Assembly (NCBI GenBank): GCA_963784615.1
Contig: CAWASG010000002.1
Span: 558,001 to 622,000, forward strand
Length of the DNA: 64,000 nt
Source of the DNA: UBA11403 sp963784615
Lineage (GTDB): Bacteria > Pseudomonadota > Gammaproteobacteria > Legionellales > Legionellaceae
Direction: 5' to 3'
The position numbers and the translations under genes are program-made. Below, in pieces: positions 56,549 through 64,000 of the stretch. The notes beneath the pieces are model-generated. The model was given only the letters and a program-made list of their open reading frames with translations, had not been told where the DNA came from and did not search any database. Within the stretch, counting starts at the first letter, position 1; every line of letters begins with the position of its first letter.

Positions 56549-56826
56549 TAGTGATAATCCTCATAATTAGCAATATAGGCATCACCATTTTCATATTCAA
56601 ATGTAATGCGCCAGTTTCCATTTACCGTTATGGACCATATTCCTTTTTTATCTCCTTTGATTTCGTGCAGTTTATATCCAGGCAAATCCATATCGTCAAT
56701 AACAGTCGCCGTATCAAGAGCTGCTAGCTGTAGTCTAAGTTTATTGGCATGCTTTGTTTGTATGCCGGAAGTTTTACCGGAATCAAAAAAAAGCTTCAGG
56801 CCTTTGTGTTTGAATGTTTTTATCAT
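56548..56826 (-). CDS. higB: HigB-type toxin, RelE superfamily
   Basis: 92 aa from ATG 56826 (MIKTFKHKGLKLFFDSGKTS). KLRLQLAALDTATVIDDMDL, YKLHEIKGDKKGIWSITVNG and WRITFEYENGDAYIANYEDY match HigB mRNA interferases, which cut ribosome-bound mRNA. Toxin precedes antitoxin, the usual HigBA order. An upstream in-frame start at 56862 is less likely. Confidence 0.88.
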   Translation of the reverse strand: MIKTFKHKGLKLFFDSGKTSGIQTKHANKLRLQLAALDTATVIDDMDLPGYKLHEIKGDKKGIWSITVNGNWRITFEYENGDAYIANYEDYH

Positions 56827-56862
56827 ATGATATATTGTAGCTCGTTGCGCAACACAGGTCAA

Positions 56863-57411
56863 GTGCGCGATTTTTCAGTGCGCGATTTTTCATTTGCCTG
56901 TGTGTGGAGAAATATAAATTTCGATATTTTGATGATCTTAATCTGTAATTAGCATTTCGCTACGCACATGGTGACTATATATCAGCTTTCCCATCAAATC
57001 AATCGACTCTGACCCTATTGATTCTGACCCCATTGATTTTATGGTTCTGATTAAACCATTTACCTTAACCATCCACACAAGGAGCGAAAGGTCGTTGTAA
57101 ACTGATATGCCTGTGTATTGAGCCATTAAAGGGTTGGATATGCGAAAGCATAAGCCACGAATCTGTCATTCTGGTAGCGCGACTACCTCCCGACTTGGAC
57201 AACTGCACGGTACTAAATAATTTCTGAGGCATGTTATGCCAAGGACGACTGGTATCCCTTTGGGCCGTCAGTCAATGTCTTAATTCATATGGGTGACTGG
57301 TGCATATTAGTGACACCACACGGAGAGAATTTAGGCGCATTTAGTATGCAATGAAGACCTTTAGTGACTTGAATAATAATAAGAATTGGCGAAATAAACC
57401 AAAAAGTATGC
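56863..57411. other. Non-coding repeat-rich gap
   Basis: Holds duplicated GATTTTTCA at 56868-56890, an ATTTCGCTACGCACA end-like motif near 56950, and repeated TGACCC(C/T)ATTGATT near 57010-57040 that also appears at 56229. No supported gene. Confidence 0.4.
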
Positions 57412-57489
57412 TATTGCCATTTGACAAAGTCTTTCTAATGGGTGACCCCATTGGTCTCGGTGTTCCAATAATTGGACACTATCTAAGAT

Positions 57490-59400
57490 TTAAGGTTGTG
57501 CTGTCTCATCGATGGGGTCCCCTTCAGAGTGACTATTGTTATCGTTCCTCTCGTTTTTTAGCTCCGTGTTATTAAGAAGTGGGGCTGTCTGTTTCCTGAC
57601 TTCAATCATAGCATTTTTATATCTATCTGATATGTAGTCCGGAGCTTTTATTTTCGCCGGTGCGAAAATAGCCTTGATTTTTATCAGTAGACTGTTTAAG
57701 AAACTGGCGTATGTTTTGTCTTCCTCAGTTGTATAATAACTATTTTTGCCGCCTGTGCGCGTAGACTCATCGTTGACAATCCGAGCGAGATTAACATAAT
57801 CGTTGTCCTTAGTGTATTCTACCATAAGTGCAACATTATCGATTATAGGTTTCATTTCTTCATTTGACACCTGTCCAGTCAGCGGATCATGGTGTTTTTC
57901 TTGCAAATGCTTGCGATAGCTATCAAGATCTGTTTGGATAATTAAAATAGCCTTGATATTTATCAGTAGACTGTTTAAGAAACTGGCGTATGTTTTGTCT
58001 TCCTCAGTTGTATAATAACTATTTTTGCCGACGTAGCGTGTAGACTCATCGTTGACAATCCGAGCGAGATTAACATAATCGTTGTCCTTAGTGTATTCTA
58101 CCATAAGTGCAACATTATCGATTATAGGAGCGATTATAGGTTTCATTTCTTCATTTGACACCTGTCCAGTCAGCGGATCATGGTATTTTTCTTGCAAATG
58201 CTTGCGATAGCTATCAAGATCTGTTTGGATAATTGTGATAGCTGCTTGTTGGTGCTCATTACTATTAGTTGTAGTTGGCGGGTTTTTTGCCGTATCCGAT
58301 GGTGAAATTGTTGATCGTTGTAAAGCACTGTCCAATATACCTACTATGGCACTCTGTTCTTCACCCCCGTTTGTCTTATTTTCTTTCAATAATCCTAGTG
58401 CCTCACGCAAATCCGTTTCTGTCGGCTTATTTGACCCTTTTAAAGTCACCAAATTCGCTACCACACTCGTCTTCCCCTCACGTACGGCCGATTTTAGTGC
58501 CTCAGTCACCGAATCTTTGTCCATTAATTCCGCTAATTTAGTACCGAAGTACAACCGTTTATTATTATAATTATCCCCTTTAACCCATTTATTCTCATTA
58601 GGTGCGCTATGGATTAATGCTTGAATTAGTGCTTTTTGTGGTGGCTTCGTCTTGTCCGATCTCATCATTTGTCTCAAGTCAATCATTTGTTGCTTGCTTT
58701 TCATTCCTTCTGGGGTGTCACTAATTTTTTCATTGGTTGCCCAGACTACTGCTCTGGCTAATATCCTATCAGCGTATATTTGGTCTCGTTTCAGCAAAGG
58801 AACATACAATAAAGTGTCTATTTCAAATAGTTCGCGTTTAATTTCATTAACTTTTATTATTGCTTCAGGCGGATTTACTCCAACGGCGCGGGATGACGGG
58901 CTTATTATTTTTGGATTTTTATGCATTTGTTGCTCTATATGATATTCTATGTTAGAAATTTTTACTCCATAAGCAAATAATGCTTTACCTGCATCATACA
59001 TCGCCTCTTGATTTGGTTTATATTTCTCTTCTAAACCCATCAATATCCTTACTATATCCAAATGTCCGTTTTTTGCTGCCGAAATCAAAAGCTTCGACAA
59101 TTTTTCTTTCATTTTTTCATTATCCGTTTTATTTTCCTCAGATGTAACTGAGCCATCCACTTCTTTAAATATATCATTTATATCAAGAGTTTCCAGTGTG
59201 AGCGCACCGTCATTGCTCTCTTTCGCTCCCATTGTGGCGAACCCATGGCTCAGCTCGAGTGTCAGTATGCTTTTTACGCTATTCCAATTATCAGAAATAC
59301 TAGACATTACATAACCTTCAGCAGTGACATAACTAGCAGTGCTTAGCGCTTCATTTAAACGTCCACATACGTGCGTTACAGTCTCTGGTAAGAGTGTCAT
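57490..59400 (-). CDS. Effector-like protein with ankyrin-like repeat and tandem 95-residue duplication
   Basis: 636 aa. Residues about 85-115 (KLLISAAKNGHLDIVRILMG) look like an ankyrin repeat. The last third contains two nearly identical blocks of about 95 residues, each starting IQTDLDSYRKHLQEK and running through DPLTGQVSNEEMKPI, NDYVNLARIVNDEST and EEDKTYASFLNSLL; they are also nearly identical in DNA (57667-57945 and 57947-58234). No signal peptide or membrane segment. The gene is enclosed by the 35-bp inverted repeats. Host-targeted effector is a guess. Confidence 0.7.
   Translation of the reverse strand: MTLLPETVTHVCGRLNEALSTASYVTAEGYVMSSISDNWNSVKSILTLELSHGFATMGAKESNDGALTLETLDINDIFKEVDGSVTSEENKTDNEKMKEKLSKLLISAAKNGHLDIVRILMGLEEKYKPNQEAMYDAGKALFAYGVKISNIEYHIEQQMHKNPKIISPSSRAVGVNPPEAIIKVNEIKRELFEIDTLLYVPLLKRDQIYADRILARAVVWATNEKISDTPEGMKSKQQMIDLRQMMRSDKTKPPQKALIQALIHSAPNENKWVKGDNYNNKRLYFGTKLAELMDKDSVTEALKSAVREGKTSVVANLVTLKGSNKPTETDLREALGLLKENKTNGGEEQSAIVGILDSALQRSTISPSDTAKNPPTTTNSNEHQQAAITIIQTDLDSYRKHLQEKYHDPLTGQVSNEEMKPIIAPIIDNVALMVEYTKDNDYVNLARIVNDESTRYVGKNSYYTTEEDKTYASFLNSLLINIKAILIIQTDLDSYRKHLQEKHHDPLTGQVSNEEMKPIIDNVALMVEYTKDNDYVNLARIVNDESTRTGGKNSYYTTEEDKTYASFLNSLLIKIKAIFAPAKIKAPDYISDRYKNAMIEVRKQTAPLLNNTELKNERNDNNSHSEGDPIDETAQP
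57667..58234. repeat. Tandem direct repeat inside the ankyrin-like gene
   Basis: Two units of about 280 bp, 57667-57945 and 57947-58234, differing by a few substitutions and a 9-bp indel (GAGCGATTA near 58127). Both keep the frame. Confidence 0.9.
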
Positions 59401-59698
59401 CTTATATCCTAATTTTGATCCTCATGTCTATATTTTAGACCACATAATTCATTAATGCCAATTAATTGAATCAATGCGAGTCACCTATTAGAAAGACTTT
59501 GTCAAATGGCAATACCATACCTTTGAAACCAATGAGGTCAGAGTCTGAGGTATCGACACCTTTTTTCAAGCCTCACTAAAGTCAGGGAAATTTTCTATAA
59601 CTGATTGAATAATTATAGTTTTCATTTTATCCTTCGCTCGAATTATGATTCTACAGCCTAAATAAAACAACGAAAATCAATGGCCGAAATCAATGGGG

Positions 59699-59992
59699 TC
59701 AGAGCAAATTGATTTTTGCTAACTCAAGATAATTGCTAGATTTTCGATCTCCTCCTTTGGCTATAGGCGTAACTCTACGCGCTAATTGTTGTTCAACAGC
59801 TTCCTTAAACTTGTTATCACCAAGCACCCAACTCTTATTAGTGGCCTCTCGAATTTCATTTAGCGTTGCTTTATCTAATGGCTTCTGAAATAACGCCTGA
59901 TAATATTTTTGACGCTCTTCAGGTGTTCGTCCTAATGCATGATATTCCAGTCGTGGTCTAATCAATGAGCTTGCTTCTCCCCTGCGCGCCAC
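59699..59992 (-). pseudogene. C-terminal part of a RAYT transposase, copy 2, interrupted by the group II intron
   Basis: EASSLIRPRLEYHALGRTPE and NKSWVLGDNKFKEAVEQQLA match copy 1 at 55884 almost exactly. It keeps the natural end KGGDRKSSNYLELAKINLL. Upstream homology (TTGGTCCAGTTACCACTGT) begins at the group II intron 3' end near 60010; an extra base in the CACTGTGGCGCGCAGG stretch breaks the frame there. Confidence 0.8.
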
Positions 59993-60055
59993 AGTGGTAA
60001 CTGGACCAACTATCGTCGGATAAGCGATAACCGTTACCGGTTATCGCTCTCCTAA

Positions 60056-60089
60056 GAACCGTGCATGCGAGTTTCCCAGCACACGGCTC
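60056..60089 (-). ncRNA. Group II intron domain V
   Basis: 34-nt hairpin starting GAGCCGTGTGCTGGGAAACT and ending TGCACGGTTC: the canonical domain V with its AGC triad position (here GCC), GAAA loop and bulge. Confidence 0.88.
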
Positions 60090-60151
60090 AAGCCTTTATA
60101 AAGCCACGCTTTGCGTGACCCAGCGATTTAGATGGTGTATATTTGGTTGAG

Positions 60152-61642
60152 TTATTTCCTATTACACTCGTGAAGTTTGACTGTCTTAAGGGCTAATCGT
60201 TTACGATACTGCGATCGTTTTTCGAAGTAATCCTTAAACTCGTTGTCATATGGCGTTGCCTTGGCTTGAATTTTGATGTGCCTACGGATAGGGACATGAA
60301 CTGCCTTAATCAAGCTGAGGGTTTTCCGTTCCTCATTCGAGTTTTTATTATAGGTTGTCGCGAATACCCAATTTTGATTGTCGGAGGATTTAAAGTATTT
60401 ATCTTTAATCCAGCGATGCCCCTTGTTTGGGTGTCTTCGACAGCTCCACTGCCATATTGAATCGAAAATCTGGCTGTCCACGTATGAGAAAGTTTGCTTA
60501 GAGACAGCGTGTTGATAGTAATTAGCCCAACCCCGGATTTTTGGGTTCAGGATTTTAATTAGTTCGACTGTGGCCATCCCTTTGCGTGTTTTGATGTTTT
60601 CTCGAATGTTCGTCAGGAATGCTTTTACATTCTTTTTACTTGGCTTAATCAGTAGCTTGCCTTTGTACTTACGAACATTGAAACCGAGAAAGTCAAAGCC
60701 TTCATCTATATGTGTGATATGTGTTTTCTCATCCGAGAGGGTTAAACCTCTCGCGGCTAGAAAGCTATTGAGCGCTGGCTTGACTTTATCTTCGAGGAAT
60801 TCTTTTGAGCTACTCGTGATGATAAAATCGTCAGCATATCGAGCAAAGTGCGCTTTATCACAAGGTCGAGCGAGCGATTTAATTAATGGCTCTATCCCAT
60901 CCAACGTTATATTTGCAATTATTGGTGAGGCGGCTCCACCTTGCGCGGCCCCTTCGTCGGTAGGATACCATTGTTTATCGTGAATGAATCCCGCTTTTAG
61001 CCATTGACTCAATATCTTGTTATCCATTGGAATGTTTTCCAGTAGCCATGGATGTGAAATTTTATCAAAACAGGCTTTTATATCTCCTTCAAGAATCCAT
61101 TGTGCAGATGTCTTCTTCGCTAGTGCGATGAAGCATTGTTCAATTGCGTCTGCGCAACTGCGTTTAGGTCGAAACCCGTATGAGTTCTTATCCGCAGTTA
61201 TTTCCGCTATGGGCTCTAGCGACAAGAGGTGTAGGGCTTGATGTGCTCTATCCATCATGGTCGGGATCCCTAGCGGGCGCTTTTGGCCGTTCTTTTTGGG
61301 GATGTATATTCGCCGCAGCGGTTGAGTTTTGATCCCGCTGTGTTTCAGTTCGGTGACTGCCTGAATTTTCTGTTCAACAGTTTTCCAAATAATGCCATCT
61401 ATGCCGGGAGTCTTTGCGCCACTGTTTCCAGTGACTCGTTTGACCGCCAGCAGTTTTGCAGAGAGTGAATGCGTGAGCATCCATTGCAACGCACGGACTT
61501 TGCCATAGCGTTTCTCTTGAACCGCCTTAGCGATACGCATTTGCAGTCGATTAACCTCCGATTGAGCTTTATGCCAGTTTATGGCCTTCCAGCTTCTTAT
61601 TTCTTTGGCTGAGGGTGCACCCGTTAATTTCTTAACAGTCAT
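60152..61642 (-). CDS. ltrA: Group II intron reverse transcriptase/maturase (LtrA)
   Basis: 496 aa from ATG 61642 (AAGGAAAGCAA upstream). RT motifs: TPGIDGIIWKT, RRIYIPKKNGQKRPLGIPTM, SYGFRPKRSCADAI, EGDIKACFDKISH, EGAAQGGAASPIIANI and FARYADDFIITS (YADD), then the maturase domain (IRGWANYYQHAVSKQTF). No obvious C-terminal HNH endonuclease motif; it ends RLALKTVKLHECNRK. Intact although the intron RNA around it is truncated. Confidence 0.95.
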   Translation of the reverse strand: MTVKKLTGAPSAKEIRSWKAINWHKAQSEVNRLQMRIAKAVQEKRYGKVRALQWMLTHSLSAKLLAVKRVTGNSGAKTPGIDGIIWKTVEQKIQAVTELKHSGIKTQPLRRIYIPKKNGQKRPLGIPTMMDRAHQALHLLSLEPIAEITADKNSYGFRPKRSCADAIEQCFIALAKKTSAQWILEGDIKACFDKISHPWLLENIPMDNKILSQWLKAGFIHDKQWYPTDEGAAQGGAASPIIANITLDGIEPLIKSLARPCDKAHFARYADDFIITSSSKEFLEDKVKPALNSFLAARGLTLSDEKTHITHIDEGFDFLGFNVRKYKGKLLIKPSKKNVKAFLTNIRENIKTRKGMATVELIKILNPKIRGWANYYQHAVSKQTFSYVDSQIFDSIWQWSCRRHPNKGHRWIKDKYFKSSDNQNWVFATTYNKNSNEERKTLSLIKAVHVPIRRHIKIQAKATPYDNEFKDYFEKRSQYRKRLALKTVKLHECNRK

Positions 61643-61790
61643 TTGCTTTCCTTCACTAAAATGATTCTGCAAATTCTTTCGCTATTAAAGACCAGCTAGA
61701 CGTCTGCCCACTTTCGTGTCGATTGACGTTGAAATTCCGGAGCGTGCCAGGGGAAATGAGACAAATTCTGTAGTGAATTAGCTAACTCGA

Positions 61791-62834
61791 TTATCCTGCC
61801 ATAGACACCTCCGACTGTCCAGATTTACTTCCTATTTCAATCGATTCAGGTGGATTTATATACACCGCATCAGGGAGGCTTTTTAATTGTGGCTCTTTAT
61901 GATTGAAGCGCTCTGGATGGGCAAGGAAAGCCTTCATCAAGACGGCATGTCGTTGCTCAAGAATAGATTGATCTCGCTGGTAATGAACGGATTCTGGCGT
62001 TAACCATGCGATCCCTGAGTGATAATGCTCTTTGTTATACCAAGGAAAAAATTGCTGACAAAAGGCCTCAGCGTGTTGCAGCGATTGGCAGCGTGCAGGG
62101 AACTCCGGCCTGTATTTTAGCGTTTTAAATTGTGACTCAGAAAAGGGATTGTCGTTGCTTGTATAAGGTCGGTTGTGGGTTTTAGCAACGCCGAGATGTT
62201 CGAGTAGCTGTGAAACAGTGTGAGATTTCATGCTTGGCCCATTATCCGAATGTATAGTCAGTTGGTGAGGCTGAATGCCGTGTTTTAAAGCGGTCTCATG
62301 TAATAATTTTCGGGCGAGTTCTTGCGACTCACAGTCTGCAATAAGCCAACCAACAACATATCGGCTGAATATATCCATGATGACATATAGATGGTAATAA
62401 ACCCATTTTGTAGGGCCAAGTAATTTTGTGATATCCCATGACCAGACTTCATTCGGGCGAGATGCAATTAATTCAGGCTTGACGGCATCTCGATGATTCC
62501 GCTGTAAACGCCGTTCTGCTGTTTCACCATGCTCTGCTAAAATGCGATACATGGTGCGGGGCGAACAATAATACTCGCCCTTATCCATCAACTCATAATA
62601 CACATCGTAAGGCGTTTTATCGACGAAACGCTCGCTGTGCAATAAATCAAGAACACATTGCCTTTCTAGATTATTAAGGGCGTTAACCGGGGTGGTTGGC
62701 AGTCGTGACTCATTTTGTGCACCGTTTTTATCCTCCAAATGTCTGTAATAAGTGGCCCGTGGAATACACATCGCGGAACAAAGCATGTCAATCGGAATGG
62801 ATTTATTTCGACCTTCTTGTGAAATGAGCTCCAT
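61791..62834 (-). CDS. IS3-family transposase OrfB (DDE)
   Basis: 347 aa. HTH_21-type N terminus (IPIDMLCSAMCIPRATYYRH), integrase core with Asp in VWSWDITKLLG, Asp in TIHSDNGPSMKS, and Glu in NPFSESQFKTLKYRP, then YNKEHYHSGI. The ATG at 62834 overlaps the orfA stop (a TTG lies one codon upstream); a programmed -1 shift giving OrfAB would be usual for the family. Confidence 0.93.
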   Translation of the reverse strand: MELISQEGRNKSIPIDMLCSAMCIPRATYYRHLEDKNGAQNESRLPTTPVNALNNLERQCVLDLLHSERFVDKTPYDVYYELMDKGEYYCSPRTMYRILAEHGETAERRLQRNHRDAVKPELIASRPNEVWSWDITKLLGPTKWVYYHLYVIMDIFSRYVVGWLIADCESQELARKLLHETALKHGIQPHQLTIHSDNGPSMKSHTVSQLLEHLGVAKTHNRPYTSNDNPFSESQFKTLKYRPEFPARCQSLQHAEAFCQQFFPWYNKEHYHSGIAWLTPESVHYQRDQSILEQRHAVLMKAFLAHPERFNHKEPQLKSLPDAVYINPPESIEIGSKSGQSEVSMAG

Positions 62835-63292
62835 CAATTCACCTCGCTGCTGTCGTGTGAGAGGATGTGTGTCCCAAGCAGTTCCGAGACTTTTTTTTGG
62901 AGATCAATGACAGCCTGGGCTTGAGCCAGTTTCTTTTTCAATTGCTCAATTTCTCGAGCCATATGATCAGTGCGCCGGCCCTTTAATGTAGCTTTCTTGT
63001 CATCTGTATTCATTTCAAGCTGATTTCGCCATGCAGAAATACACCCTTGATACAAACCCTCTCGGCGCAACAGTGCCCCACGCTCTAATGCATTACTACA
63101 GGCATCATAAGAGGTCAGAATTTGCAGTTTATATGCTTTGGTGAATTTCCGGCGCGGTGCTCCGCTGGCTTTTACCTGAGGATCAGATGGTGTTGATGCA
63201 CTTAATTCAATCTGTTGATTATTGGCGCTTCCGTCTAATTGTGATTTGACTAAATTTAACTCATTAATACTGTTGTTCGATCCTAATACCAT
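62834..63292 (-). CDS. IS3-family OrfA
   Basis: 152 aa with helix-turn-helix (KLQILTSYDACSNALERGAL, LRREGLYQGCISAWRNQ) and a leucine-zipper-like tail (IEQLKKKLAQAQAVIDLQKK). Binds the element ends and cooperates with OrfB. Confidence 0.9.
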   Translation of the reverse strand: MVLGSNNSINELNLVKSQLDGSANNQQIELSASTPSDPQVKASGAPRRKFTKAYKLQILTSYDACSNALERGALLRREGLYQGCISAWRNQLEMNTDDKKATLKGRRTDHMAREIEQLKKKLAQAQAVIDLQKKVSELLGTHILSHDSSEVN

Positions 63293-63360
63293 TTTGACAA
63301 TTTCCCTACCGCCCTCATGGAAGTAGTTTTACCTTATTTTTGTCTCATTGTCGCTGGCAC

Positions 63361-64000
63361 AGAGGGTTACGATTATTCACTCGGCTAAGGGCAACCATTA
63401 TTAAAGATAGGAGTCGTATCGCCTGCCGGATTAAAAGCAAATTATTTCAATTCGGATATGACGAAAGTTTAATTGATGATAAAACGACAAGTATTCAATG
63501 GGTAAAGAACTTAAAAAAAATGGATGGTTTTCCTTTTGAATTAAAGCGCGTCATTGATTATTTCTGTGATCAGTGGCTGAGACTAACAGACGATTTAAAG
63601 CAGATAAATAAAGACATTGCTAATCAGTCGAAAGCCAGTCAAGAGCTTTCGGCATTAGAAGATATTTATAAAAGTGCTCCTGGTATAGGAACGATATCAT
63701 CTAAAGTATTAAGTCGTGAGCTGGGAACGTTAAAGCAATTTAATAGCAATAAACACGCTTATAGTTTTATGGGTTTAACGCCGAGTGAATCCTCTTCTGG
63801 GGAAACGAGACGTCAAGGCGGGATCAGTCATTGTGGCCGCCCTTATTTAAGGCAAATATTAATTGAGGTTGCTTGGCGGGCCACAGGAAAGGACGCCGAG
63901 ATAGCTAAGAAGTTTGCGGAGCTAAGCTACCGGCGGGGTAAAAAGCGGGCAATAGTGGCAATTGCCAGAATATTGGTCGGACGATTACGTTGTTGTTTAA
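63361..64000 (+). pseudogene. IS110-family transposase, 5' cut by IS3 element, 3' cut by window
   Basis: Frame open from 63361, immediately after the IS3 end, to the window edge: IKDRSRIACRIKSKLFQFGY, then the transposase_20 domain with SAPGIGTISSKVLSRELGTL, YSFMGLTPSESSSGETRRQG and GRPYLRQILIEVAWRA. The N-terminal DEDD catalytic half is missing. No start codon remains. Confidence 0.88.

Larger units (their letters stand above)
57412..59515. mobile_element. 2.1-kb unit bounded by 35-bp inverted repeats
   Basis: Left TATTGCCATTTGACAAAGTC then TTTCTAATGGGTGAC (57412-57446); right is its reverse complement with one mismatch (59481-59515). Between them lies only the ankyrin-like gene. No transposase inside, so it would need one in trans; mobility is inference. 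Confidence 0.6.
60010..61743 (-). mobile_element. Group II intron, 5'-truncated
   Basis: Maturase gene plus domain V (60056-60089) and a domain VI-like hairpin (GCGATAACCG / CGGTTATCGC, 60024-60047), inserted in the RAYT copy 2 gene. Only about 100 bases lie between the maturase start and the adjoining IS3 element, so the ribozyme domains I-III that normally precede the ORF are missing. Confidence 0.75.
61744..63360. mobile_element. IS3-family element
   Basis: About 1.62 kb with 22-bp imperfect terminal repeats: GTGCCAGGGGAAATGAGACA from 61744 and GTGCCAGCGACAATGAGACA read inward from 63360. Contains orfA and orfB on the minus strand. It has cut an IS110-type transposase gene on the right and lies against the truncated intron on the left. 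No clear target duplication. Confidence 0.85.

Overview
The window looks like a chromosome segment from a gammaproteobacterium of the Legionellales type, an amoeba- or arthropod-associated intracellular bacterium. This is inferred from two things. The housekeeping genes (nadC, mreBCD, htpG, hmgA, yebC-ruvC-ruvA) are gammaproteobacterial. The rest is filled with large, low-homology, effector-like proteins (IQ motif, ankyrin-like and solenoid repeats, poly-Ser tails, C-terminal membrane hairpins) and dense mobile DNA. No secretion-system genes are present and no species can be named.

Layout: 1-12.2 kb is a conserved core: antiporter (cut by the window edge), nadC-murG, a ComEA-like protein, mreB-mreC-mreD, htpG (-, with a sigma32-like promoter), hmgA (-), and yebC-ruvC-ruvA. 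It is sprinkled with palindromic GTTGGGTTGAGG repeats and a MITE. From 12.4 to 36.2 kb is an accessory region: a truncated effector paralogue, a small membrane protein, a VWA protein plus a membrane protein, an 1115-aa IQ-motif protein, several hypothetical proteins, and a 3.5-kb segmental duplication of an SF1-helicase-like ATPase gene. Copy 1 of the duplication has 18 consecutive serines encoded by a TCC microsatellite; copy 2 is frameshifted at a G7 tract. At 36.5-38.7 kb is an OsmC-YcaO fusion gene.

From 39.4 kb to the end the window is a nest of transposons inside genes. (a) A 4,477-bp transposon (40361-44837) with 22-bp perfect terminal inverted repeats and an 8-bp target duplication carries a transposase, a reverse transcriptase and an effector-like gene. 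It sits inside a solenoid-repeat gene; removing it restores one 852-aa reading frame. A 166-bp MITE at 10070-10235 has the same ends and its own 8-bp duplication. (b) A 783-aa metallo-beta-lactamase-fold gene is cut into three pieces by two different three-gene transposons (zinc-ribbon protein, DDE transposase, AAA+ ATPase). The second has a perfect 5-bp duplication (CCATG), and all three pieces join in frame. (c) The right end holds two truncated RAYT transposase fragments, a HigBA-like toxin-antitoxin pair, an ankyrin-like gene bounded by 35-bp inverted repeats, a group II intron remnant inside one RAYT fragment, an IS3-type element, and a partial IS110-type transposase cut by that IS3 element and by the window end.

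Best candidates for something new: the transposon that carries a reverse transcriptase together with an effector-like gene (40361-44837), the twice-split MBL gene, and the IQ-motif protein with an apparent PLP-enzyme-like core. No tRNA, rRNA or CRISPR array was seen.
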